This document shows positions 24,781 to 32,152 of a DNA stretch of 64,000 bases, piece after piece. Numbering within the stretch: the first letter of the stretch is position 1; each line of letters begins with the position of its first letter. Under the pieces are notes generated by a model. That model ran no database searches. It saw nothing but the letters and a program-made list of their open reading frames with translations, and had not been told where the DNA came from. A program made the position numbers and the translations under genes. This DNA is from Variovorax beijingensis (lineage in GTDB: Bacteria > Pseudomonadota > Gammaproteobacteria > Burkholderiales > Burkholderiaceae_C): positions 1-64,000 of the forward strand of contig NZ_RXFQ01000014.1 of the NCBI RefSeq assembly GCF_003951285.1, read 5' to 3'.

Positions 24781-25503
24781 TCAAGCCATGTACTTGCCAC
24801 CGTTGATCGACAACGTGGTGCCGGTGATGAACCCCGCGTCGTCGGAGGCAAGGAACACGATGCAGCGCGCGACCTCGGCCGGCGTGGCCAGGCGGCCGGC
24901 CGGGATGCCCGCCAGGATGCGCGCCATCACCTCGGAATCGACCGCCTCGACCATGGCGGTATCGGTGTAGCCCGGGGCCACCACATTGGCCGTGATGTTG
25001 CGCGAGGCGCCTTCGAGCGCCAGCGACTTCGTGAAGCCGATCAGCCCCGCCTTCGTCGCCGCGTAGTTGGTCTGGCCCAACTGCCCGGACAGGCCATTGA
25101 CCGACCCGAGGTTCACGATGCGCCCGAAGCGTCGCTCGCGCATGCCGCCGATGATGGCGCGGCACATGTTGAAGCAGCCGCCAAGGTTGACGTCGAGCAC
25201 CTCCTTCCATTGCTCGAAGCTCATCTTGTGCAGCATTGCATCGCGCGTGATGCCCGCGTTGTTGACGAGCACTTCCACCGGGCCGAGCGCCGCCTCGACG
25301 CGCGCCACGCCCGCCGTGCAGGCCTGCGCATCGGCCACGTTCCAGGCAAAGGTGGCAATGCCGGTGCGCGCGGTGAATGCCTCGGCAACCTGGGAGTGGC
25401 TGCCGTAGTTGGCCGCCACACGATAGCCGGCAGCCTGCAGCGCCTCGGCCGTGGCCGCGCCGATGCCGGAGGTTCCGCCGGTGACCAGCGCGACGCGTGT
25501 CAA
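24781..25503 (-). CDS. phaB: SDR-family acetoacetyl-CoA reductase (PhaB-like)
   Basis: 240 aa from a TTG whose last bases overlap the BON stop (TTGA). Motifs: nucleotide loop TGGTSGIG (about 8-15), NNAG, catalytic Ser in NLGSVNG and the YAATK pair (Tyr/Lys about 150-154), and the C-terminal TGTTLSINGGKYMA typical of PhaB, which reduces acetoacetyl-CoA with NADPH for polyhydroxybutyrate synthesis. The asparagine-rich FNMCRAIIGGM helix also matches PhaB. It follows BON and precedes ADH in one unit. Relationship to FabG is close, so the substrate is inferred from the ending motif. Confidence 0.85.
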   Translation of the reverse strand: MTRVALVTGGTSGIGAATAEALQAAGYRVAANYGSHSQVAEAFTARTGIATFAWNVADAQACTAGVARVEAALGPVEVLVNNAGITRDAMLHKMSFEQWKEVLDVNLGGCFNMCRAIIGGMRERRFGRIVNLGSVNGLSGQLGQTNYAATKAGLIGFTKSLALEGASRNITANVVAPGYTDTAMVEAVDSEVMARILAGIPAGRLATPAEVARCIVFLASDDAGFITGTTLSINGGKYMA

Positions 25504-26153
25504 TTGTCCACCACGAGATCGTTCACGACCAGCGAGACTCCCGGCGCCGCCCATGCCGCGCCCTGCACCGCATTGCGCTCGGCCCAGGAGTGGACCTTGC
25601 CGCGCAGCGTGACCTGCGAGCCGGTCACCGTGATGGCCAGGTGCTTGGCCTCGCGCTCGGCCTGGCGTGCGAGCGCTTCGTGGATCTTCTTCTCGACGTC
25701 GGCGGGGCGGACCTTGGGCGTGACGTTGACGAGGTTGGAGACACCCCTCACGCCCATGAGGGTGCGCACGGCGCTTTCCGCGGCACGGCGCTGGTATTCC
25801 CATTCGACCTCGCCGTTCAGCGTGATCCAGCCTTTTTCCACCATGGGGTGGATCCTGTCGTCCGGCACCAGCACATTCCATTCGAGCGCGCGCTCGGCGG
25901 CCTGTGCGATGTCGGCATCGGTGCGCTCATGGTCGAACGGAACCTTGACCGTGATCTCGACGGCCACGGCCTTCACGCCGTGCACGCGCTGCACCGCACG
26001 TTCGACGGCGTATTTTTCGGCAAAGCTCGCCAGGTGGCCGCTCAGGGTGACCACGCCATCCTTGACGGTCACGCCGACATCGGAGGCCTTGAACGACGGA
26101 TCCCAGGCCAGTTCCGCCTGAATGTCGTCCCGCAATTGAGCATCGGTTTTCAT
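25500..26153 (-). CDS. Triple BON-domain protein
   Basis: 217 aa, ATG with AAGGAAA upstream. Same three-BON layout and length as the protein at 14333, with strong identity throughout (e.g. DGVVTLSGHLASFAEKYAVER and WITLNGEVEWEYQRRAAES). Probably membrane- or envelope-associated stress protein. First gene of the BON-PhaB-ADH operon under the FNR-type box at 26247. Its stop TGA overlaps the next start TTG. Confidence 0.88.
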   Translation of the reverse strand: MKTDAQLRDDIQAELAWDPSFKASDVGVTVKDGVVTLSGHLASFAEKYAVERAVQRVHGVKAVAVEITVKVPFDHERTDADIAQAAERALEWNVLVPDDRIHPMVEKGWITLNGEVEWEYQRRAAESAVRTLMGVRGVSNLVNVTPKVRPADVEKKIHEALARQAEREAKHLAITVTGSQVTLRGKVHSWAERNAVQGAAWAAPGVSLVVNDLVVDN

Positions 26154-26246
26154 GGGATTTCCTTGCAGTGAATGGAGGTTGGGCGGTCCCGCGAATAGCC
26201 GCCTGCGACCGCGGATCCACTGTAGGAAGGCTGCGCGCCCGCGGCA

Positions 26247-26260
26247 TTGCGCTGGATCAA
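26247..26260 (-). promoter_or_regulatory. FNR/ANR-type box upstream of BON-phaB-ADH
   Basis: TTGCG-CTGG-ATCAA. TACAGT (26224 to 26219 on the minus strand) is 29.5 bp from the centre; predicted start near 26212. Confidence 0.78.
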
Positions 26261-26290
26261 CCCGCGCGCTGCTCCCGCGCGCGGCGCACG

Positions 26291-26800
26291 TCAGGCGATG
26301 CTGTCCGACAGCAGCGCCTGCAGCACGAAGCGCCTGTTGTCCGCGGGGGAGGTCCGCTCATCGAGCTGCGCGGCAAGCCGGGCGGTGGGGTGGCTCGTGC
26401 ACGCGAGGCCGTCGTAGACGGGAATGCCCGCATGCCGGCCGATCTGCCGCACGATGTCTGGCGTCATGCCCTGGCACTCGAGCGCATCGTAGAAGCGGCC
26501 GAGGAGGCGTGCGGTGTGCTCGATTGCTCCGGGGTTGCCGAGGCTCGAGAGCGCGGGGCGGATGATCGCCACATGCGCGCCCAGCTCCTCGGCTGCGCGC
26601 TGGAACAGCAGCCGGCTCTCGCTGCGGTCGCTGCCTTCGTCGCAGAGGATGCCGAGCTTCTTCCCCTTGAGCTGCAGCGAAGGGGCGCCCCGCAGCGAGG
26701 CCGCCTGCAGCAGGCGCGCGCGGCTCACCAGGGCCGCCTCGTCCTGCGGCGACAGCGCCTGGAATGCCGAGCAATTGTGGATTTCAAAGGGAAAGAGCAT
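26291..26800 (-). CDS. Solitary carbamoyl-phosphate-binding-domain-like protein (half-length OTCase/ATCase relative)
   Basis: 169 aa. Residues about 40-150 follow the order of the N-terminal domain of ornithine/aspartate carbamoyltransferases: LKGKKLGILCDEGSDRSES in place of the catalytic LKGK...STRTR run, RAAEELGAHVAII, then HTARLLGRFYDALECQG, and IPVYDGLACTSHPTARLAAQL in place of PVxNxLxxxxHPxQxLxD. The C-terminal amino-acid-binding domain is absent, so it cannot be a normal transcarbamylase. The altered STRTR motif suggests lost or changed phosphate binding. It is under its own strong FNR-type box. Role unknown: perhaps a sensor or regulator of carbamoyl phosphate. Confidence 0.65.
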   Translation of the reverse strand: MLFPFEIHNCSAFQALSPQDEAALVSRARLLQAASLRGAPSLQLKGKKLGILCDEGSDRSESRLLFQRAAEELGAHVAIIRPALSSLGNPGAIEHTARLLGRFYDALECQGMTPDIVRQIGRHAGIPVYDGLACTSHPTARLAAQLDERTSPADNRRFVLQALLSDSIA

Positions 26801-26852
26801 GAACCCCCGGGGTCTGAGCGCGCAAGGCTAGCCCCCGCAGGGCATGTCCGGT

Positions 26853-26866
26853 TTGATACAGATCAA
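26853..26866. promoter_or_regulatory. Consensus FNR/ANR box
   Basis: TTGAT-ACAG-ATCAA, a perfect match. TAGCCT on the minus strand (26830 to 26825) is 29.5 bp away and serves the OTCase-like gene. On the plus strand the regulator gene at 27013 lacks a -10 at that distance, so autoregulation is less clear. Confidence 0.85.
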
Positions 26867-27012
26867 GGCCGGTCGCGTCGGCGCTGATACACGCCGGACA
26901 CAAAACATTCACCGAGCGTTACCCACCGATTCCGGCCGTTGTCATTGTGTTGTCGGGCGCTTCCTAGCATCCCTTCATCGACCCGCGACCCACCAACACC
27001 CAGGAGTTCTTC

Positions 27013-27801
27013 ATGTTCAACCCGTCCCAGACCCAAGCCGCCGCACCGGCGATGAACGGATTCCTCGCCGCACGCGCTGTGCCGCAGGCAGGCATGGCGG
27101 TCCACGAGCGGGCCAGCCAGAAGCTGGTGGAGACGCAGAAGCTGCTGAAGGAGCGCCTGGCCCCGCAGCGCCGCGTGGTGCATGCGGGCGATGTGATCTA
27201 CCAGGCCGGCGAGCGCTTCGGCAATCTCTACATCCTGAACTCGGGCTTCTTCAAGATCGTGAACCTGTCCGCGGACGGACGCGAACAGGTGGTGGGCCTG
27301 AAGTTCCGCGGTGACTGGCTCGGCTTCGACGGCATCGCCGCCAACCACTATGCCTGCGATGCCGTGGCCATGGACACGGGCGAGGTCTGGGTCGTCTCCT
27401 ACGAGGCGCTGCTGACCGCCTGCCTCGCCGAGCCCGCGCTGCTGCAGGTGTTTCACACCGCCATGAGCCGCGAGATCGCCCATGACCGGGATTCGCTGAT
27501 GTCGGTGTGCACGCTGCCGGCCGACGCGCGGGTGGCCGACTTCCTGCGCTACTGGGCCGAATCGCTGGCCGAGCGCGGCATGCGCACCGACCAGATCACG
27601 CTGCGCATGACGCGCGCCGAGATCGGCAACTACCTGGGCATGACGCTCGAGAGCGTGAGCCGGGCGCTGTCCCGCCTGGCGCGCGACAAGGTGATCGAGT
27701 TCGTGGAAAAGGGCCGCCGCGAGGTGCAGATTCCCGACGTGGGCGCTCTGTCGGCCTTCGTGCAGCGCTGCCTGGCGCCGGCGCCCGCCATGCTGCAGTG
27801 A
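27013..27801 (+). CDS. Crp/Fnr-family regulator with FNR-type recognition helix but no Fe-S cysteines
   Basis: 262 aa, ATG with AGGAG 8 nt upstream. Cyclic-nucleotide-binding-like beta-barrel (about 50-150), dimer helix (about 150-185) and winged helix (about 195-245). The helix-turn-helix EIGNYLGMTLESVSRALSRL carries the E-x2-SR pattern by which FNR reads TTGAT half-sites. The 45-residue N-terminal extension contains no cysteine, so the 4Fe-4S oxygen sensor of FNR/ANR is missing; the few Cys are scattered. It may be a FixK/DNR-like relay controlled by another signal. It lies in the middle of the box-bearing region and is the obvious candidate to act on those boxes, alone or with a genomic ANR. 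Confidence 0.88.
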   Translation: MFNPSQTQAAAPAMNGFLAARAVPQAGMAVHERASQKLVETQKLLKERLAPQRRVVHAGDVIYQAGERFGNLYILNSGFFKIVNLSADGREQVVGLKFRGDWLGFDGIAANHYACDAVAMDTGEVWVVSYEALLTACLAEPALLQVFHTAMSREIAHDRDSLMSVCTLPADARVADFLRYWAESLAERGMRTDQITLRMTRAEIGNYLGMTLESVSRALSRLARDKVIEFVEKGRREVQIPDVGALSAFVQRCLAPAPAMLQ

Positions 27802-27864
27802 GCCGCGCGCGGCCGCGGACCCGTCGGGGTCGACAGCGGCCCCTCGAAGCGGGAACAATGCGCC

Positions 27865-28830
27865 ATGACTCGATGCTTCGACGTCTGCAACGGCGATGCC
27901 GATGGCCTCTGCGCCGTCGTCCAGTGGCGTCTCGAGGACACCCGGCCGGCGGAGCTCGTGACGGGACTGAAGCGCGAGATCGCGTTGCTCGCCCGCGTCG
28001 TCGAGGCCCAGGCGGGCGACCAGGTCAACGTGTTCGACCTGTCCATGCAGCGCAACCGCGCCGACCTGCTGCGCCTGCTCGACCAGGGTGTGCACGTGCG
28101 CTACTTCGATCATCATGCGACCGGTGGACTTCCTTCCCACCCCGGCCTGGAATCCCATGTCGACGAGGCGAGCGATGTCTGCACCAGCCTGCTGGTGGAC
28201 GCCCATCTGGGCGGTGCGCACCGGGCCTGGGCCCTCGTCGGCGCCTATGGCGACAACATGGCGTCGGTCGCCGACCGGCTGGCTGGCGGTGCCGGCTTCG
28301 AGCCGGGCGACCGAGCAGGCCTTCGGCGCCTGGGTGAGCTGATCAACTACAACGCCTACGGCGACGACGAGCGCGACGTGTGCATCCCGCCCCGCCTGCT
28401 GTACCCGCTCATGGCGTGCTATGCGGACCCGCGCGACATGATGGCGCACGAACCCATCGTCGAGGACATCGACGCCATGCGGCGCGGCGACCTGCGGCAG
28501 GCGGCGGGCGCGACGGTGCTCTGGCAGGGTCCCACGGGCAGCGTGCGCATGCTGCCCGACGCGCCATGGAGCCGGCGCGTGCTCGGGTGCTTCGCCAACC
28601 GCCTGGCCGGCGAAGCGCCGGACCTCGCGCATGCCGTGCTGGCACCGGGGGCGCAAGGCTTTGTCGTCAGCGTGCGTGCGCCGTTGGCGCATCCCCACGG
28701 CGCCCATGCGCTGTGCAGCCGCTTCGGCGGCGCCGGACGTGCACGCGCCGCCGGCATCGATAGCCTCGGCACCGGCGACCTGGAGCGCTTCGTCGCCACC
28801 TTCGCCACCACCCGCTGGTCTCCAGGGTGA
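27865..28830 (+). CDS. DHH-family phosphoesterase
   Basis: 321 aa. Metal motifs NGDADGLCA (about 9-17) and FDHHATGG (about 81-88, the DHH motif) are clear. A DHHA1-like C-terminal part with SVRAPLAHPHGAHALCSRFGGAGRA ends the protein. These enzymes cleave phosphodiester or oligonucleotide bonds (RecJ, NrnA, c-di-AMP types). It follows the FNR-like regulator by 63 nt. Substrate unknown; nanoRNA or cyclic dinucleotide hydrolysis is possible. Confidence 0.85.
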   Translation: MTRCFDVCNGDADGLCAVVQWRLEDTRPAELVTGLKREIALLARVVEAQAGDQVNVFDLSMQRNRADLLRLLDQGVHVRYFDHHATGGLPSHPGLESHVDEASDVCTSLLVDAHLGGAHRAWALVGAYGDNMASVADRLAGGAGFEPGDRAGLRRLGELINYNAYGDDERDVCIPPRLLYPLMACYADPRDMMAHEPIVEDIDAMRRGDLRQAAGATVLWQGPTGSVRMLPDAPWSRRVLGCFANRLAGEAPDLAHAVLAPGAQGFVVSVRAPLAHPHGAHALCSRFGGAGRARAAGIDSLGTGDLERFVATFATTRWSPG

Positions 28831-28833
28831 ATC

Positions 28834-29188
28834 GTGAAATTCGGATGCGCAGCTGGTGAATGACGTCACCCGCGCGCTGGCATGGGAGCCTGCCGTCCAT
28901 GCCGCGAATGTCGGGATGGCGGTGAAGGACGGCGTGGTGACGTTGACGGGCCATCTCGACTGGGCGTACCGGCGCAACGCCGCCGTGCGCGCGGTGCAGC
29001 CGCTCGCCGGCGTCGTGGAGGTCCGCAGCCGCATCGCGCTGAAGGCGCGCCTGATCCCCGCCGACATCGGAACCCCTGTTCGCGAAGCGCTCGAGCGCCA
29101 GGCCCGCGGCATATCGAGCGTGGTGAACGAACTCGAGGTGGCGGGCTCCCTTGACCTGCGTCAATCCGGCGGGCGCGCTCCTGCCTAG
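28834..29188 (+). pseudogene. Decayed BON-domain gene
   Basis: From 28856 a 110-aa frame reads NDVTRALAWEP...VGMAVKDGVVTLTGHLDWAYRRNAAV, matching BON1 of the intact 217-aa paralogues, then jumps to LIPADIG...VREALERQA and SSVVNELEVAG, their third repeat. The middle repeat is gone. Just upstream, GTGAAAT-TCGGATGCGCAG matches their start (MKSDAQL) but for one extra T that breaks the frame. So this is a start-frameshifted, internally deleted copy. It could still be translated from the GTG at 28856, so a shortened active product cannot be excluded. Confidence 0.6.
29151..29164 (+). promoter_or_regulatory. FNR/ANR-type box upstream of DUF883-like gene
   Basis: TTGAC-CTGC-GTCAA with TAGCAT at 29186, 28.5 bp from the centre. 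Predicted start near 29198, before the gene at 29240. Confidence 0.8.
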
Positions 29189-29239
29189 CATGGGTGATGC
29201 GTGCCGGATGCACGCCAACATCATGAAAAGGACGATGCC

Positions 29240-29512
29240 ATGAACGCGACAATTCACGCCGCCACGCAAGCGCTCGAGCGGGCCCTGGACGAGACGATCG
29301 GCGAGGCACGGTTCGCCGAGGCCGGCGACAAGCTGATCTCGAACTTCAAGCGCGCGTGCTCGCAAGCCGATGCGCTGCAGGACGAAACCGTGCGCGCCGC
29401 GAGATCGGCGGTGCGCCGCACCGACCGGGCCATCCACCGTCATCCGTACAGCGCGATCGGCGTCGTCGCGGTGGCCGCGATCATCGTCGGGGCCCTGGCG
29501 GCCAGGCGCTGA
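29240..29512 (+). CDS. DUF883/ElaB-YqjD-like membrane-anchored protein
   Basis: 90 aa; ATG at 29240 fits the predicted transcript start and an AAGGA element upstream. A helical N-terminal region rich in Ala, Glu and Arg (ALERALDETIGEARFAEAG) is followed by a single C-terminal membrane helix (IGVVAVAAIIVGALAARR), the layout of ElaB/YqjD proteins. In E. coli such proteins anchor ribosomes to the inner membrane in stationary phase. Function here is inferred from the layout. Under a strong FNR-type promoter. Confidence 0.7.
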   Translation: MNATIHAATQALERALDETIGEARFAEAGDKLISNFKRACSQADALQDETVRAARSAVRRTDRAIHRHPYSAIGVVAVAAIIVGALAARR

Positions 29513-29546
29513 GGCGCACCTCTTTGGATCGCCGGGCCGCTGCCGC

Positions 29547-29732
29547 CTACCGGGCGCCGCCCGGCAGCTGGCGGCGCGCCCATTCCTTCGCCTTGGCAAT
29601 GCCGATGCGGATCGCCTTCCCGTCGTCGCAGCCCTCGGCCAGCAGCGCGTTGGCGATATCCACGGCCTTTTGCCGCACGCGCGGCGGCAGCCGGCGCATG
29701 GCTGCGGGATAGCGCTCACCGGTCCAGGGCAT
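29547..29732 (-). CDS. Conserved small protein of unknown function
   Basis: 61 aa: MPWTGERYPAAMRRLPPRVR, then KAVDIANALLAEG and AIRIGIAKAKEWARR. The pattern of a short basic helical protein with this motif order is familiar from uncharacterised small bacterial proteins. It begins 7 nt after the lon stop and probably is co-transcribed with it. No membrane span or signal. Function unknown. Confidence 0.6.
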   Translation of the reverse strand: MPWTGERYPAAMRRLPPRVRQKAVDIANALLAEGCDDGKAIRIGIAKAKEWARRQLPGGAR

Positions 29733-29739
29733 GCGCGGC

Positions 29740-32121
29740 TCAGCCGCCCGTCGTGCCGGTGCGCGGCAGCTCTTCGGCGGCAGTCAATCCGTGGCGTATC
29801 GCATCGTCCACCGTGTCCAGCCCGACGATGCGAAGCGTCGCGCGAACGCTCTCAGGCACATCGCGCAGATCCTTCAGGTTGCGCGACGGCAGCAGCACGG
29901 TGCGCACGCCGGCGCGCTGCGCCGCCAGCACCTTCTCCTTGATGCCGCCGACCGGCAGCACCAGGCCGCGCAGGCTGATCTCGCCGGTCATGGCCACGTC
30001 GTGGCGCACCGGCCTGTCGGTGTACAGCGAGGCCAGCGCGATGAACAGCGCAACGCCGGCGCTCGGGCCGTCCTTGGGAATGGCACCGGCGGGGATGTGC
30101 AGATGGATGTCGACGTCGGCGAAGCCCGCAGGCGACACGCCCAGCGAGACCGCGCGCGCCTTCATCAGTGTCAGCGCGGCCTGCGCGCTCTCCTTCATCA
30201 CGTCGCCCAGGTGGCCCGTGAGGTTCAGCTTGCCATGGCCCGGCACGCGCGTGGCCTCGATGAAGAGGATCTCGCCGCCCGCGGGCGTCCAGGCCAGCCC
30301 CGTGGCCACGCCCGTCACGTGACCGGTGCCGGTCAGCGCGGCCTCGTGTTCATAGGGTGCCGGGCCCAGGATGGCATCCAGTTCGGTTGCGTCGATGCGG
30401 ATGTCGGCCGTCGAGCCTTCGGCGACCTGCACCGCGGCGTGCCGCATGACGCGCCCGAGCTCGCGCTCGAGCTGGCGCACCCCCGCCTCGCGGGTGTAGT
30501 CCGAGACGATGGACCGCAGCGCGTCGGCCGAGATCTCGCATTGCCCTTCCTTGAGGCCGTTGGACTCGCGCTGGCGCTGGATCAGGTAGGTCAGCGCGAT
30601 CTGCATCTTTTCTTCCTGCGTGTAGCCCGGCAGTTCGATCACCTCCATCCGGTCGCGCATCGGCGCCGGAACGTTGTCGATCACGTTCGCGGTGGCGATG
30701 AACACCACCCGGCTCAGGTCGAAGGGCACGCCCAGGTAGTTGTCGCGGAAGCTGTTGTTCTGCTCGGGGTCGAGCACTTCGAGCAGCGCGGCCGACGGGT
30801 CGCCCTGTGCGCTCGCGCCGATCTTGTCGATCTCGTCGAGCATCATCACGCAATCCCGGGCGCCGGCGCGCCGCAGTCCCTGCACGATGTTGCCGGGCAT
30901 CGCGCCGATGTAGGTGCGCCGGTGTCCCCGGATCTCGGCCTCGTCGTGCACGCCCCCGAGCGACACGCGCGTGAAGGGCCGCTGGATCGCGCGCGCGATG
31001 CTCTGCCCGAGAGAGGTCTTGCCGACGCCGGGCGGTCCCACGAAGCACAGGATGGGCGCGCGGCCGGTGGGGTTGAGCTTTCTCACCGCGAGAAACTCGA
31101 CGATGCGCTGCTTCACGCGCTCGAGCCCGAAGTGGTCGGCCTCGAGCGACCGGCGCGCCGCCGCGAGGTCCAGCGGCGCCTCGGGCCCGAGGGTCCATGG
31201 AAGCTCCACCATCCAGTCGAGGTAGTTGCGCAGCATCGAGTATTCGCCTGACGCGTCGGGCATCCCGCGCAGGCGGCCGAGTTCCTTGCGCGCATGCGCC
31301 TCGACCTCCGCAGGCATGCCGGCCGCGGCAATCGCCGCTTCGATCCGCGTGAACTCCTCGTCGTCGGCGCCTGTCTCGCCCAGCGCGGCCTGGATCGTCT
31401 TCAGCTGCTGGCGCAGCAGGTACTTGCGCTGCTGGTCGTCGAGCTGCTCCTTGGTGCGCTCGCCGATTTCCCGCGACAGCCGCAGCACCTCCACGCGGTG
31501 CGAGAGCAGCTTCAGGAGCTGGCCGATGCGTTCCGAGGGCGACAGTACTTCGAGCAAGCCCTGCTTCTCGCTCACGTCGGCATCGATCACGCTGGCCGTG
31601 ATGTCGGCCAGGGCGGACGGCTCCCGCGTGGTCTGCAGCGCATGCACCAGCTCCGCCGGCACGCTGGGCAGCAGCGACAGCAGTTCGATCGCGCGCTCGC
31701 GAAGCTGCAGCGCCAGCGCCTCGGACTCGGCGGACACGTCGGCGACCTCCTCGACGATCTCGATCTTCGCGGCGAGATAGGGCTGGCCTTCCACCGGCGC
31801 CACGATGCGGAACCGCTTCAGGCCCTGGCAGACGGCGTGGTGCTGGCCTTCGCCGGAGTCCAGGTGCTGCACGATTCTCGCGAGGGTTCCCACGGCGCAC
31901 AGGCTCGCGACCGACGGATCGTCTTCGCCCGGTTCCTTCTGCAGGACGATGCCGATCGGCGCGTCCTCGGCAATCGCGTGCTGGAGCGCAGCAACCGATT
32001 TCTCGCGCCCCACGCTCACAGCGGTTACGACATGCGGGAACAGCACGAGGTTGCGCATCGGGATCAGCGCCACCGACTCGGGCAGCGCGGCAGCGGGGGG
32101 CGGGACGGGGACAGTGGTCAT
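29740..32121 (-). CDS. lon: Lon protease (ATP-dependent, LonA type)
   Basis: 793 aa. N-terminal substrate domain (about 15-205), AAA+ core with Walker A GPPGVGKTS (about 362) and Walker B VMMLDEIDKIG, and the protease domain with catalytic Ser in KDGPSAGVA (about 687) and Lys in GGIKEK (about 730). It degrades misfolded and regulatory proteins in the cytosol. Sits downstream of groEL in a CBS-small-groEL-lon-small operon rather than beside clpX, so it is likely an additional, stress-linked copy. Ribosome site GGAG before the ATG. Confidence 0.95.
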   Translation of the reverse strand: MTTVPVPPPAAALPESVALIPMRNLVLFPHVVTAVSVGREKSVAALQHAIAEDAPIGIVLQKEPGEDDPSVASLCAVGTLARIVQHLDSGEGQHHAVCQGLKRFRIVAPVEGQPYLAAKIEIVEEVADVSAESEALALQLRERAIELLSLLPSVPAELVHALQTTREPSALADITASVIDADVSEKQGLLEVLSPSERIGQLLKLLSHRVEVLRLSREIGERTKEQLDDQQRKYLLRQQLKTIQAALGETGADDEEFTRIEAAIAAAGMPAEVEAHARKELGRLRGMPDASGEYSMLRNYLDWMVELPWTLGPEAPLDLAAARRSLEADHFGLERVKQRIVEFLAVRKLNPTGRAPILCFVGPPGVGKTSLGQSIARAIQRPFTRVSLGGVHDEAEIRGHRRTYIGAMPGNIVQGLRRAGARDCVMMLDEIDKIGASAQGDPSAALLEVLDPEQNNSFRDNYLGVPFDLSRVVFIATANVIDNVPAPMRDRMEVIELPGYTQEEKMQIALTYLIQRQRESNGLKEGQCEISADALRSIVSDYTREAGVRQLERELGRVMRHAAVQVAEGSTADIRIDATELDAILGPAPYEHEAALTGTGHVTGVATGLAWTPAGGEILFIEATRVPGHGKLNLTGHLGDVMKESAQAALTLMKARAVSLGVSPAGFADVDIHLHIPAGAIPKDGPSAGVALFIALASLYTDRPVRHDVAMTGEISLRGLVLPVGGIKEKVLAAQRAGVRTVLLPSRNLKDLRDVPESVRATLRIVGLDTVDDAIRHGLTAAEELPRTGTTGG

Positions 32122-32152
32122 GGGATTCTCCGAGAGCCGCGAGCGGCGGGCT

